Assembly (NCBI RefSeq): GCF_900496965.1
Contig: NZ_UFQB01000021.1
Coordinates: 56,547-120,546 of the forward strand
Length of the DNA stretch: 64,000 bases
Reading direction: 5' to 3'
Source: Achromobacter agilis
Lineage (GTDB): Bacteria; Pseudomonadota; Gammaproteobacteria; Burkholderiales; Burkholderiaceae_B
Below the pieces are notes generated by a model. That model had not been told where the DNA came from. It worked only from the letters and a program-made list of their open reading frames with translations, and did not search any database. Positions 54,183-62,817 of this stretch are shown piece after piece (the first letter of the stretch is position 1; each line of letters begins with the position of its first letter). The position numbers and the translations under genes are program-made.

Positions 54183-54409
54183 ACTCGTACAAACCGACTG
54201 CGCGGGCCGCCGAAACTGCGGTGCATCGGCGGCGCCCATAGATTTGAGACCAGGATTCTAGCATCTGGTGCCCGCGGAAATGGCCCTTCGGCCAGGTCCG
54301 GGCAAAGCGGCGCCCGCCGGGGACTTGTATATGATGTGCGGATCCGGCCCCTGAGCCGGACCGCTCCGAGGAGGGGGCGGAAAACCAAAAACAACGAGAC
54401 ACGGGTTTC

Positions 54410-55609
54410 ATGTCTAGCCAATCCGATACGATTTCAATGCGCACCATTGCGCTTGGCACGCTGGTCGTGCTGCTCGCCATGGGGGTACGCGCCACTTTCG
54501 GCCTGTTCATGCAGCCGATGGGCCTGGCCCAAGGCTGGGGCCGCGAGGTGTTTTCCATGGCCTTCGCGCTGCAGAACCTGGTGTGGGGCGTGGCCTGTAT
54601 CTTCATGGGCATCCTGGCAGACCGCTATGGCTCGGGCCGCACCATTGCCCTGGGCGCGGTGCTGTATATGCTGGGCATGATCGGCACGCGGTTCGCCACG
54701 GATGAAACCACGCTCTACCTGACCGCCGGCGTGCTGGTCGGCCTGGGCCAGGCGGGCACGACCTTCCCCGTGATCCTGCCCGTCGTGGCCCGTTCGGTGC
54801 CGCCCGCCTACCGCAGTACGGCCATGGGTATCGCCAGCGCGGGCGGCTCGATGGGGCAGTTCGCCGTCGTGCCCACGGGCCAGATGCTGATCAGCGGCCT
54901 GGACTGGACGGGGGCGTTGTGGGTGCTGTCGCTGTTTGTCGCTTGCGGCGCGCCGCTGGCCTACTTCCTTCGCGGCCGGCCGCAGGTTCATGGGGGCCCG
55001 CAGCAATCGCTGGCCTCGGCGGTCAAGCAGGCCGTGCGCCATCCTTCGTTCCATTTCCTGTTCTGGAGCTACTTCGTCTGCGGCTTCCATACGGCCTTCA
55101 TCACGCTGCACCTGCCGGCCTACGTCACCGATGGCGGCCTGACGGCGGGGCAGGGCGCCACCGCCATCGCGCTGATCGGCCTGTTCAACGTGCTGGGCTC
55201 GTTCTATGCCGGCAAGCTGGGCGGCAAGTACAGCAAGAAGCGCTTGCTGGCCGTGGTGTACGGCATGCGCGCCTTCGGCATCCTTCTGTTGCTGTGGATG
55301 CCGTTGTCGCCCTGGGTGCTGTATGCCTTCGCGGCCTGGATGGGCCTGTTCTGGCTGGGCACCGTGCCGCTCACGCAGGGGCTGATCGGCCAGATCTATG
55401 GCTTGCGCTACGCGGCAACCCTGTCTGGCATTGTCTTCCTGGGCCACCAGCTCGGCAGTTTCATCGGCGTCTGGCTGGGCGGATATGCCTACGCCAAGAC
55501 GGGCAACTACGACCTGGTGTGGTGGCTGGGCGTGGCGCTGGCCATCATGGCCGCACTGCTGTGCCTGCCGGTGCGCGAGCAGCCCGTGGCCCAGCCGGTT
55601 CCCGCCTGA
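54410..55609 (+). CDS. MFS transporter
   Basis: A 399-residue major facilitator with about twelve helices. Motif A in the loop after helix two reads GILADRYGSGRTIALG, and a central cytoplasmic loop around residue 200 is basic (KQAVRHPS). LGTVPLTQGLIGQIYGLRYAATLSGIVFLGHQLGSF near the end is typical of oxalate/formate-antiporter-like or monocarboxylate-type MFS proteins, cited as a region of about 36 residues. The substrate is unknown. The small gene at 55634 follows after 24 bases and may be co-transcribed. Confidence 0.9.
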   Translation: MSSQSDTISMRTIALGTLVVLLAMGVRATFGLFMQPMGLAQGWGREVFSMAFALQNLVWGVACIFMGILADRYGSGRTIALGAVLYMLGMIGTRFATDETTLYLTAGVLVGLGQAGTTFPVILPVVARSVPPAYRSTAMGIASAGGSMGQFAVVPTGQMLISGLDWTGALWVLSLFVACGAPLAYFLRGRPQVHGGPQQSLASAVKQAVRHPSFHFLFWSYFVCGFHTAFITLHLPAYVTDGGLTAGQGATAIALIGLFNVLGSFYAGKLGGKYSKKRLLAVVYGMRAFGILLLLWMPLSPWVLYAFAAWMGLFWLGTVPLTQGLIGQIYGLRYAATLSGIVFLGHQLGSFIGVWLGGYAYAKTGNYDLVWWLGVALAIMAALLCLPVREQPVAQPVPA

Positions 55610-55633
55610 CGCCGGCATGCCCCAGGAGCCGCG

Positions 55634-55804
55634 ATGACTTCCAATCCGCCCGCCTCTCCCGCTTCTCCCGCCCGCCGCCATCGCGGCTGGCGCGTGGCCG
55701 GGATGCTGGCCCTAGCCGCGGTGCTGGGGCTGGCGTTCTGGGGCTACAGCACGCCCGAGATGCAGATCCAGTGGGAAAACCTGGCAGCCCTTTGCGGGTT
55801 CTAG
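55634..55804 (+). CDS. Small single-pass membrane protein, unknown function
   Basis: A 56-residue reading frame: a Pro/Ser/Ala-rich start (MTSNPPASPASPARRHRG), one membrane helix at about residues 20-37 (VAGMLALAAVLGLAFWGY) and a short tail with MQIQWENLAALCGF. AGGAG lies seven bases before the ATG, third positions are G/C-rich, and it fills the gap between the MFS gene and the nuclease gene. The basic residues before the helix predict the N-terminus in the cytoplasm. I do not recognise the family. Confidence 0.65.
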   Translation: MTSNPPASPASPARRHRGWRVAGMLALAAVLGLAFWGYSTPEMQIQWENLAALCGF

Positions 55805-55909
55805 CGTAAACCGGCGCCAGGCGCGATTTCCGCCTTCGGCTCGCGGTATCCTACGGCGGTGTTTTTCTCCGTCATTGGTGCCGCCTCCGGGCCGGTGCCC
55901 TGGGTGCCC

Positions 55910-58573
55910 ATGCAGGACACATCGCCTTCCTATCCCGATCTATCGCTGCCGGACATCGGCGGCATGCCCGCGGCCGGCACGCTCGTGCTGACGGTGAACA
56001 ATCGCCTGTCGCGCCGGCTGACGCTGGAATTGGCCGGCCTGCTGCGCCAGGAGCGCCAGGTCAGCGAGCTGCCGCGTATCCTGCCGTTATCCGCCTGGCT
56101 GGCCGAGTCGGCCAATGAACTCGCGTTCGAAGCGGATGACGGCGTGCCCGCTTACCGGCTCGACAGCTTCGCCACGCAGCTGGTATGGACCGAGGCGATC
56201 CGGACGGAAGAGGCCGAGCGCGTCCTGCTGGACGCCAGCCAGGCCGCGCGCCTGGCCATGGATGCGGACCTGCTCATGGACGAGTGGGAGCTCCAGGTCC
56301 CTTCGGGCGCCGACACCGATGAATACCGCGGCTTCGCGAAATGGCGCGAGCGCTATCGCAAGACGCTGGCGGGCATCGACGCGGAAGACGCCAATCAGGG
56401 CTATGCCCGGGTGTTGCGGGCGCTGGAGCAAGGGTGCCTGGCCACGCCCCGGCAACTGGTGCTGGCGGGCTTCACGGATCTGTCGCCGCGTTTCCGGCGG
56501 CTGCTGCAGGCCTTCGAAGCGCAGGGCACCGTTGTGGCGCAGTGGCGCGACGCACAGCGGGCCGCCGCTGCGGCGCAGCGGTACATAGCGGCGGACCAGG
56601 GGGCGGAATGGCGCGCCGCGGCCGCTTGGGCGGCCGGCTCCCTGAAGGCGCATCCCCAGGGCCGCTACGCCATCGTGTCGCCCCAGCTCGAGGCGGAATC
56701 GCCCTTTGCCCGGCGGGTGTTGAGCCAGGCCCTGGCCGGGCACGGCGGCGAGCCCGCCTACGCCTTCAACGTCGCCGTGGGCCGGCCGCTGAACGAATGG
56801 CCCATGGCGCGCGCCGCGCTGGCCTGGCTGCGCGCCCTGGCCGAGTGCGCTACGGGCAAGGACTGCGGCGTGGACGTGCTGGGCGCGGCCCTGCTGGCGG
56901 GGCATTGCGCCGGCGACGTGCGCGACCGCGCCCGGTTCGCCGCCATGGACGCGCGCTGGCGCCGCCAGGCCCGCCTGCACGTGAGCCCGCAGGAGTGGCG
57001 CAAGTTATTGGCGGACACGCCGCTATTGGCGCAGGCCTGGAACCAGGCCATGGAGATCTGGACGCAGGGCGGCAAGCAGGCCACTTGCGACGTCTGGATG
57101 CTGCGCATGAAGGCCGCATTGACGGCGCTGGGGTTTCCGGGCGAAGCCGTGCTCGACAGCGTGGGCTATCAGGTGATGGGCGCGTTGGGCGACGCCCTGG
57201 GCAGTTTTTCGGCACTTGCGCCGGCCGCCGGCCGCCTGGGCGGATTGGCCGCCGTGAACCTGCTGGAGAGCGTGGCGCGGTCCGCCTCGTTCCAGCCGCA
57301 GCGCGACCCGCTGGCGCGCCTGGACGTGCTCGGTCTGCTGGAGGCGGAAGGCGGCTATTGGGACGGCGTCTGGATTCTGGGCCTGACCGATGACGTGCTG
57401 CCGGCCTCGCCCAAGCCCAACCCCCTGCTGCCGCTGGCCGTGCTGCGCCAGGCCAAGGCGCCGCGCGCCACGCCGGAGCGCGAACGCGAATGGGCGGAGG
57501 GCATGTACGCCGCGCTGTGCCGCTGCGCGCCGGACATCATCGTCAGCCATGCGCACATGGATGGCGAACGCGAGTTGCGCCCGTCGCCCCTGATCGCGTC
57601 CGCGGCGCTGGCGGAGTGGGCGCCTCCCGCGGCGGCCGCGGTGGCGGCGCTGCCGCAGGAATCGCTGGACGACGCCCAGGGGCCGCCCCTGGCCGCGGGC
57701 AACCGGGGCGGCGGCGGCCTGGACGTGCTCGACACGCAGGCCCGAAATCCCTTGTGGGCCTTCGTGCGGCATCGCCTGGGCGGACGCGAACTCGCGCCCT
57801 ATGCGGACGCCGCCACCGTGAACGTGCGCGGCCAGTTCCTGCACAAGGCGCTGGAGCTGCTCTGGGGCATGATGCCCGACCAGGAAACGCTGCACGAGGT
57901 GATGGCGGCGGGGCGCCTGCCCGCCTTGCTGGAACAGGCGGTGGCGCAGGCCGCGGAAGAAGAACTGCGGGACTACGCGCCCGCCTTGAAAACGCTTGAA
58001 TGCCAGCGCGCCCAGGCGGTGCTGGCATCGTGGCTCGACCTGGAGGCGCAGCGCCTGCCGTTCGCCGTGGCGCAGGTGGAAAAGAACCACCAGTGGCAGC
58101 GCGGCGCGCTTACGCTGAAATTGCGGCTCGACCGCATCGACAGCCTGGACGACGGCCGCAACGTCATCGTGGACTACAAGACCGGCGTGGCCGCCGCCAA
58201 ACCCGAGCCGGACTGGTCGCGCAGCCGCCCCGTGAACGTCCAGCTGCCGTTCTATGCGTCGGTGCTCGCGGACGCCGCTGGCGGCGACGTGGCGGGCCTG
58301 GTTCTGGCGCAGGTCCATGCGCGGCAGGTCGCCGCGCAAGGCCTGGCCGACGAAGACCTGGGCATGCCGGGCGTCACCCTGGCCAGCGAAAGCAAGTATT
58401 TCGACGGCCTGACGTGGACGCAGATACGCGAGCGCTGGCGCGTGGCGATCGAGGCGCTGGCCGACGAATATGTCGCGGGGTATGCGGCCAATGTGGCCTA
58501 TCGCCGGGACGACCTGAAATACTGCGATGCATTGCCGTTCCTGCGTTTGCATCTGGACGACGAGGACGCATGA
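55910..58573 (+). CDS. PD-(D/E)XK nuclease family protein, AddB-like
   Basis: A large protein of 887 residues that resembles the AddB-type partner of a helicase-nuclease. It has an N-terminal part with VLTVNNRLSRRLTLELA in place of a Walker A, a middle part related to helicase C-terminal folds (GLTDDVLPASPKPNPLLPL) and a RecB-like nuclease near the C-terminus. There LRLDRIDSL supplies Asp741 and VIVDYKTG supplies Asp755 and Lys757. No Fe-S cysteine set is evident. I chose the ATG at 55910; an in-frame GTG at 55859 lies seven bases after TATCCT and could be a leaderless start. The AddA-like helicase gene follows after three bases. Confidence 0.85.
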   Translation: MQDTSPSYPDLSLPDIGGMPAAGTLVLTVNNRLSRRLTLELAGLLRQERQVSELPRILPLSAWLAESANELAFEADDGVPAYRLDSFATQLVWTEAIRTEEAERVLLDASQAARLAMDADLLMDEWELQVPSGADTDEYRGFAKWRERYRKTLAGIDAEDANQGYARVLRALEQGCLATPRQLVLAGFTDLSPRFRRLLQAFEAQGTVVAQWRDAQRAAAAAQRYIAADQGAEWRAAAAWAAGSLKAHPQGRYAIVSPQLEAESPFARRVLSQALAGHGGEPAYAFNVAVGRPLNEWPMARAALAWLRALAECATGKDCGVDVLGAALLAGHCAGDVRDRARFAAMDARWRRQARLHVSPQEWRKLLADTPLLAQAWNQAMEIWTQGGKQATCDVWMLRMKAALTALGFPGEAVLDSVGYQVMGALGDALGSFSALAPAAGRLGGLAAVNLLESVARSASFQPQRDPLARLDVLGLLEAEGGYWDGVWILGLTDDVLPASPKPNPLLPLAVLRQAKAPRATPEREREWAEGMYAALCRCAPDIIVSHAHMDGERELRPSPLIASAALAEWAPPAAAAVAALPQESLDDAQGPPLAAGNRGGGGLDVLDTQARNPLWAFVRHRLGGRELAPYADAATVNVRGQFLHKALELLWGMMPDQETLHEVMAAGRLPALLEQAVAQAAEEELRDYAPALKTLECQRAQAVLASWLDLEAQRLPFAVAQVEKNHQWQRGALTLKLRLDRIDSLDDGRNVIVDYKTGVAAAKPEPDWSRSRPVNVQLPFYASVLADAAGGDVAGLVLAQVHARQVAAQGLADEDLGMPGVTLASESKYFDGLTWTQIRERWRVAIEALADEYVAGYAANVAYRRDDLKYCDALPFLRLHLDDEDA

Positions 58574-58576
58574 GCC

Positions 58577-61500
58577 ATGGCTGAACAAGAACGCCTGCCG
58601 CACGACCACGCCGCGCGCGCCGCCGCGCTGGATCCGACACGTTCGTTCCTGGTGCAGGCGCCGGCCGGCTCGGGCAAGACCGAACTGCTGACGGACCGGA
58701 TTCTTGCGCTGCTGGCCACGGTGAACCGCCCGGAAGAAATCGTCGCCATCACATTCACCCGCAAGGCCGCCTCCGAAATGCACGCGCGCGTGCTGAGCAA
58801 ACTGCGCCGCGGCCTGGACGGCCCGCCCGAGGCCATGCACGAGCGCCGCAGCTGGGAGCTGGCACGCGCGGCGCTCGCGCGCAATGCGGAGCAGGGCTGG
58901 CACCTGCTTGAACACCCGGCGCGCCTGGCCATCCGTACCATCGACTCTTTCTGCGCGGGGCTGGTGCGCAGCATGCCCTGGCTGTCGGAACTGGGCGGCA
59001 TGCCCGAGATCACCGACGATGCGCGTGCCCACTACGAAGCCGCCGCGCGCGCCACCCTGGAGCTGGCGGACGACTACGAGGCCGTGCGCATCCTGCTCAA
59101 GCACCTGGACGTGGACGTGCAGGCGGCCAAGGAGGCCATCGCCGATATGCTGGGGCAGCGCGATCAATGGCTGCCGCTGCTGCGCCACGGGTCCGACCGC
59201 GAGGCGATGGAGGCGACGCTGGCCGAGGCCATCGGCGAAGACCTGGACGCGCTCTGCGAGGCCATGCCTCGCGGCTGGGCCGACGCGCTTTGCGGCCCGG
59301 CCCGGCTGGCCGCCGCCCACCTGCAGGACGGCGACGAGGAAAACAAGCTGTTGCCGCTGCTGGACTGGACCGACGACTTGCTGCCCGACGCCGGCCTGCT
59401 GGACCAGTGGCGGGCCGTGGCGCACCTGTTGCTGACCGGCACGGGCACTCTGCGCAAGACCGTCAACAAGAACCTGGGCTTCCCGGCCAAGTGCGCGCAC
59501 AAGGAACCCTTTGTCGCGTGGCTCGAGGCCGCCGACGCCCAGGCGCCCTGGGTACGCCGGCTCAACGCGGTGCGCGATATTCCCGCGCCGCATTTCACCG
59601 ACGCGCAATGGGAAGTGCTGGGCGCGCAGCTGCTGACCCTGGCGCTGGCCGTGGCGCAGTTGCGGCTGCGTTTCGCCGACACCGGTGAGGTGGATTTCAT
59701 CGAGATCGCCCAGCGGGCCGCGGCCGCGCTGGGCAGCGCAGACGATCCGGGCGAGCTGCTGTTGAAGCTGGACGCCTCGATCCGCCACCTGCTCATCGAC
59801 GAATTCCAGGACACCAGCCAGACCCAGTTGGATCTGCTGCGCACGCTGACCTCGGGCTGGCAGGCCGGCGACGGCCGCAGCCTATTCCTGGTGGGCGATC
59901 CGATGCAATCCATCTACCGCTTCCGCAAGGCGGAGGTGGGGCTGTTCCTCGAAGTCGCCGAGATAGGCGTAGGCGAGCTGCAGCCGGACTTTCTAAACCT
60001 GACCGACAACTTCCGTTCGCAGGCCGGCATCGTGGACTGGGTGAACCAGTCGTTCGCCGAACTGCTGCCCAGGCGCAGCGACGCCGCCGCGGGCGCCATC
60101 ACCTACAGCCCCTCCACCGCTTTCCACGAGGCGCTGCCGGAACCGGCTGTGCGCTTCCACCCGGCTTGGTCGCGCGAGGGCGCGGCGCCGGCGGAAGCGC
60201 AGGCCGAGGACATCGCGGTGGGGCTGGTGCGCCAGGCGCTCATCGATCACAAGGGCGCCAGGCATCCGGTCGCGGTGCTGGTGCGGGCGCGCAGCCATCT
60301 GGGCAATTTGACCCGCCGGCTGGCGCAGGAAGGCATCCGCTGCCGCGCGGTGGACCTGGTGCCCCTGGCGCTGCGGCCGGTGGTCGCGGATCTGGTGCAG
60401 CTGGTGCGGGCCCTGTCCCATCCCGGCGACCGTCTCGCCTGGCTGTCGGTGCTGCGCGCACCGTACTGCGGCCTGACGCTGACGTCCTTGCAGCGTCTGT
60501 TTGGCGACGACCACATCACGCCGGTGCCGGTCCTGCTGGAACGCGCCTTGCGCATCGCGCCGCAGGTTCAACCGGCCGCGGCCGCAGCGGGCGCCGGGCT
60601 GCAGGGCAGTTTGTTCGACGCCGCGCCCGAAGCGCCCGAGACGCCTGAAACGCCATCCGCGCAGGAGGCGCTGGGCGCGGACGAATTCGCGCGGCTGCGG
60701 CAGGTGGCGGGCATTCTGCTGGACAAGCGCAATGCATCGGGCGCCATGCCGTTCGCGGCCTGGGTGGAATCGCTGTGGCGCCGTCTGGGCGGCCCGGCGC
60801 TGTACGCGGGCGTGTCGGTGTCTAACGACGCGGAAAGCCTGTTCCGGCTGGTCGAGCGCCTGGCGCCGCATGGCGCCATCGATCCGGCCGCGCTGGACGC
60901 GGGGATCGCGCGGCTCTTCGCCGCGCCGGACGCGGCGGACGAGGAGGAAGGCGCGGTCGAGATCATGACCATGCACAAGTCCAAGGGCCTGCAATTCGAA
61001 ACGGTCATTCTGTATGGCCTGCACCGCGCGCCGCGCGGCGACCAGGCGCCGCTCGTGCGCTTCGAGCAAAGCGGCGGCCGCGTGCTGTTCGGCCCGGTCA
61101 AGCCGCGCGCGGAAACCGAAGCCGACCCGGTATCGCGCTACCTGGGCGCGCGCGAGGCGCGCCGCGCCTCCTACGAGGTCGACCGCCTGCTGTACGTGGC
61201 GGCCACGCGGGCGCGCAAGCGCCTGCACCTGGTGGGCCACTTGTCGGTGGACGAGGCCAGCGGCCAGGTCAAGGCGCCGCCGTCGGCCAGCTTGCTGGGC
61301 CGCCTGTGGCCCTGTCTCGCTGCGCCCATGCCGCCGTCGCTGGACAGCGAGGCCGTGCCCGAGGCCGTGGACGGGCCCGAATGGCAAGGCGAACCTTTGC
61401 GGCGCGTGGACGGCGCGGGCCTCGCGCTGTTGTCGCGCACGGCGGACGAGGTGGCCAGCCCCGGCTTCGCCACTGCGTCGCGCGGTGTCTGGGGCGAGGG

Positions 61501-62041
61501 CGGAGAGCATCCGGCCTGGCAACTGGAAGCCGGCTACGACGCGGCCATCGGCACCTTGGCGCACGCCTGGCTGGCCCGCATCGGGCAGGACGGCGTCGGC
61601 ACGTGGCCGGCGGAGCTCCTGGCCGAACGCCTGCCCGCGATGCGGCGCCAACTGACTCGGGCCGGCATTCCCGCGAGCCAGGCGGACGCGGCCTCGGAAG
61701 CCGTGCTGGAAACGCTCCAGGCCACGCTGGCCGACGAACGCGGCCTGTGGCTGCTGTCGCAATCCGGCGCACGCCGCGAATGGCCGCTGATCGATGCAGC
61801 GGGCAAGGTGTCGGTGATCGACCTTGCGCTCAGTACCGAAGACGGCTGGCTCATCGTCGACTACAAAACCGGCCGTCCCCACCCAGGCGAACTCCCCGAA
61901 GCCTTCGCCCAACGCATGCGCCAGCGGCACGGCGAACAGCTGCTGCGCTATTGCACCCAAGTGACCGCGCTGGACGGCCGCAAGGCGAGGGCAGCGCTGT
62001 ACTTCCCCCGGGCGCGCGCTTGGATCGACTTGAAGCATTGA
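58577..62041 (+). CDS. UvrD/RecB-type helicase-nuclease, AddA-like
   Basis: A 1154-residue superfamily 1 helicase with a C-terminal nuclease. Helicase motifs: Walker A APAGSGKT (28-35), ITFTRKAASEM, LLIDEFQDTSQTQ (Asp408), VGDPMQSIYRFRKAE, TMHKSKGLQFE and VAATRARKRLHLVGH. The RecB-type PD-(D/E)XK site is near the end: VIDLALS (Asp1082) and IVDYKTG (Asp1095, Lys1097). Together with the upstream gene it forms an AddAB-like pair in which both subunits carry a nuclease domain, expected to process double-strand DNA ends for RecA. The ATG follows the upstream stop by three bases. Confidence 0.9.
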   Translation: MAEQERLPHDHAARAAALDPTRSFLVQAPAGSGKTELLTDRILALLATVNRPEEIVAITFTRKAASEMHARVLSKLRRGLDGPPEAMHERRSWELARAALARNAEQGWHLLEHPARLAIRTIDSFCAGLVRSMPWLSELGGMPEITDDARAHYEAAARATLELADDYEAVRILLKHLDVDVQAAKEAIADMLGQRDQWLPLLRHGSDREAMEATLAEAIGEDLDALCEAMPRGWADALCGPARLAAAHLQDGDEENKLLPLLDWTDDLLPDAGLLDQWRAVAHLLLTGTGTLRKTVNKNLGFPAKCAHKEPFVAWLEAADAQAPWVRRLNAVRDIPAPHFTDAQWEVLGAQLLTLALAVAQLRLRFADTGEVDFIEIAQRAAAALGSADDPGELLLKLDASIRHLLIDEFQDTSQTQLDLLRTLTSGWQAGDGRSLFLVGDPMQSIYRFRKAEVGLFLEVAEIGVGELQPDFLNLTDNFRSQAGIVDWVNQSFAELLPRRSDAAAGAITYSPSTAFHEALPEPAVRFHPAWSREGAAPAEAQAEDIAVGLVRQALIDHKGARHPVAVLVRARSHLGNLTRRLAQEGIRCRAVDLVPLALRPVVADLVQLVRALSHPGDRLAWLSVLRAPYCGLTLTSLQRLFGDDHITPVPVLLERALRIAPQVQPAAAAAGAGLQGSLFDAAPEAPETPETPSAQEALGADEFARLRQVAGILLDKRNASGAMPFAAWVESLWRRLGGPALYAGVSVSNDAESLFRLVERLAPHGAIDPAALDAGIARLFAAPDAADEEEGAVEIMTMHKSKGLQFETVILYGLHRAPRGDQAPLVRFEQSGGRVLFGPVKPRAETEADPVSRYLGAREARRASYEVDRLLYVAATRARKRLHLVGHLSVDEASGQVKAPPSASLLGRLWPCLAAPMPPSLDSEAVPEAVDGPEWQGEPLRRVDGAGLALLSRTADEVASPGFATASRGVWGEGGEHPAWQLEAGYDAAIGTLAHAWLARIGQDGVGTWPAELLAERLPAMRRQLTRAGIPASQADAASEAVLETLQATLADERGLWLLSQSGARREWPLIDAAGKVSVIDLALSTEDGWLIVDYKTGRPHPGELPEAFAQRMRQRHGEQLLRYCTQVTALDGRKARAALYFPRARAWIDLKH

Positions 62042-62054
62042 AGTGCTTGGGTCG

Positions 62055-62345
62055 GTGTCAGACACGGGCCGGAGTCAGGCGGCAAAGCGAAGCGAGCAGT
62101 GTGTCAGACACCCGGGCGGGCTTATGGGGTTTGTCAGGACGTCTCGTACGAGTGTCAGACACGGGGGCTGGAGTTAGGCGGCAAAGCGAAGCGAGCAGTG
62201 TGTCAGACACGGGCTGGGGTTAGGCGACAAAGCGAAGCGAGCAGTGTGTCAGACACCCGGGCGGGGGCATGGGGATTGTCAGAGCGTCTCGTACGGGTGT
62301 CAGACACGGGCCGGAGTTAGGCGGCAAAGCGAAGCGAGCATGCAA
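62055..62345. repeat. Composite tandem repeat built on GTGTCAGACAC (order A-B-A-A-B-A)
   Basis: The 11-base palindrome GTGTCAGACAC occurs six times (62055, 62101, 62152, 62200, 62246, 62297). Unit A (46-48 bases; 62055, 62152, 62200, 62297) continues into GGCAAAGCGAAGCGAGCA. Unit B (51 bases; 62101, 62246) continues into CCCGGGCGGG and GTCTCGTACG. The units abut without gaps. The nearby 62341-62395 region holds further AAGCGAAGCGA words. No convincing gene overlaps it. Confidence 0.9.
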
Positions 62346-62385
62346 GGCAAAGCGAAGCGAGCCAAAAGGACCAGCGAAGCGAAGT

Positions 62386-62428
62386 CCCTCTCCCTCCCCC
62401 ACGGGGGGAGGGCCGGGGAGGGGGCCCA
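62386..62428. repeat. GC-rich inverted repeat (CCCTCTCCCTCCCCC type)
   Basis: CCCTCTCCCTCCCCC and GGGGGGAGGGCCGGGGAGGG face each other around CAC. Similar C-rich/G-rich dyads are dispersed between genes in many proteobacteria. Confidence 0.6.
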
Positions 62429-62441
62429 CATACCGCCCCTC

Positions 62442-62512
62442 GGGGCCCGCCACTTGAGATTCGAGCAAGCAAGCGAAGCGCAGCTCTGCTAGAATCTCAA
62501 GTGGCGGGCCCC
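62442..62512. repeat. 21-bp perfect inverted repeat overlapping the SRP RNA promoter and 5' end
   Basis: The arm at 62442-62462 is the exact reverse complement of 62492-62512; the loop is 29 bases. The right arm contains most of the -10 box and the first ten bases of the SRP RNA. Confidence 0.92.
62490..62495 (+). promoter_or_regulatory. -10 element of the SRP RNA gene
   Basis: TAGAAT ends seven bases before the first G of the RNA. A good -35 is not apparent in the loop sequence upstream. Confidence 0.6.
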
Positions 62513-62597
62513 TTCGCATGGTTCGACGGTGAACCTGGTCAGGTCGGGAACGAAGCAGCCATAGTCGTTTAGGGTCAGTGCCGGAGTAAGGCTCGCC
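62503..62597 (+). ncRNA. ffs: Signal recognition particle RNA (4.5S type)
   Basis: The conserved apical SRP domain is present: CTGGTCAGGTCGGGAACG followed by AAGCAGCC, the tetraloop and the asymmetric loop bound by Ffh. The ends pair (GGCGGGCC with GGCTCGCC, one G-U), giving a single long hairpin of about 95 bases like E. coli 4.5S RNA. A -10 box lies directly upstream and a strong terminator follows. Confidence 0.93.
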
Positions 62598-62610
62598 AAC
62601 CGGATTCTTC

Positions 62611-62655
62611 AAAACAAAGGGTCATGCCTATCATCATGGCCCTTTGTTTTCCTGA
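62611..62655 (+). terminator. Intrinsic terminator after ffs
   Basis: A 16-base stem (AAAACAAAGGGTCATG with CATGGCCCTTTGTTTT, one G-U) and an eight-base loop, ending in TTTT. It starts 14 bases after the RNA. Confidence 0.85.
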
Positions 62656-62707
62656 GGGGACGGGGTTATTTTTCAAGGATACGCTCCACGAAAATAAGCC
62701 CGTCCCC
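62656..62707. repeat. Near-perfect inverted repeat between ffs and dnaX
   Basis: GGGGACGGGGTTATTTTTC (62656-62674) faces GAAAATAAGCCCGTCCCC (62690-62707) around a 15-base loop, with one bulge and one mismatch. Its wording resembles dispersed intergenic repeats in related genomes. Confidence 0.65.
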
Positions 62708-62817
62708 TTTGCATTTCAGGCCCCGCGAGGCGTGGGCGCCGAGGCCTACGCGCCGAACCCCAGGAGCTGGATCTGCCTTTTCGAGCCGGCTCCCGAAACA
62801 GGCTCTACAATCCACCC

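Noticed and set aside
57023..59788. 921-codon minus-strand open frame
   Set aside because: Shadow of the AddB- and AddA-like genes; no recognisable motif and no ribosome site.
59993..62065. 690-codon minus-strand open frame
   Set aside because: Runs opposite the helicase gene and has the Arg/Gln/His-rich composition of an antisense frame in GC-rich DNA.
62055..62345. CRISPR array
   Set aside because: Repeats directly abut, units differ in length and type, spacers are not unique, and no cas gene is present.
62099..62492. Short open frames inside the repeat array (MCQTPG..., MKNPVGE...)
   Set aside because: They arise from the repeats themselves, have no ribosome site, and overlap the ffs promoter.
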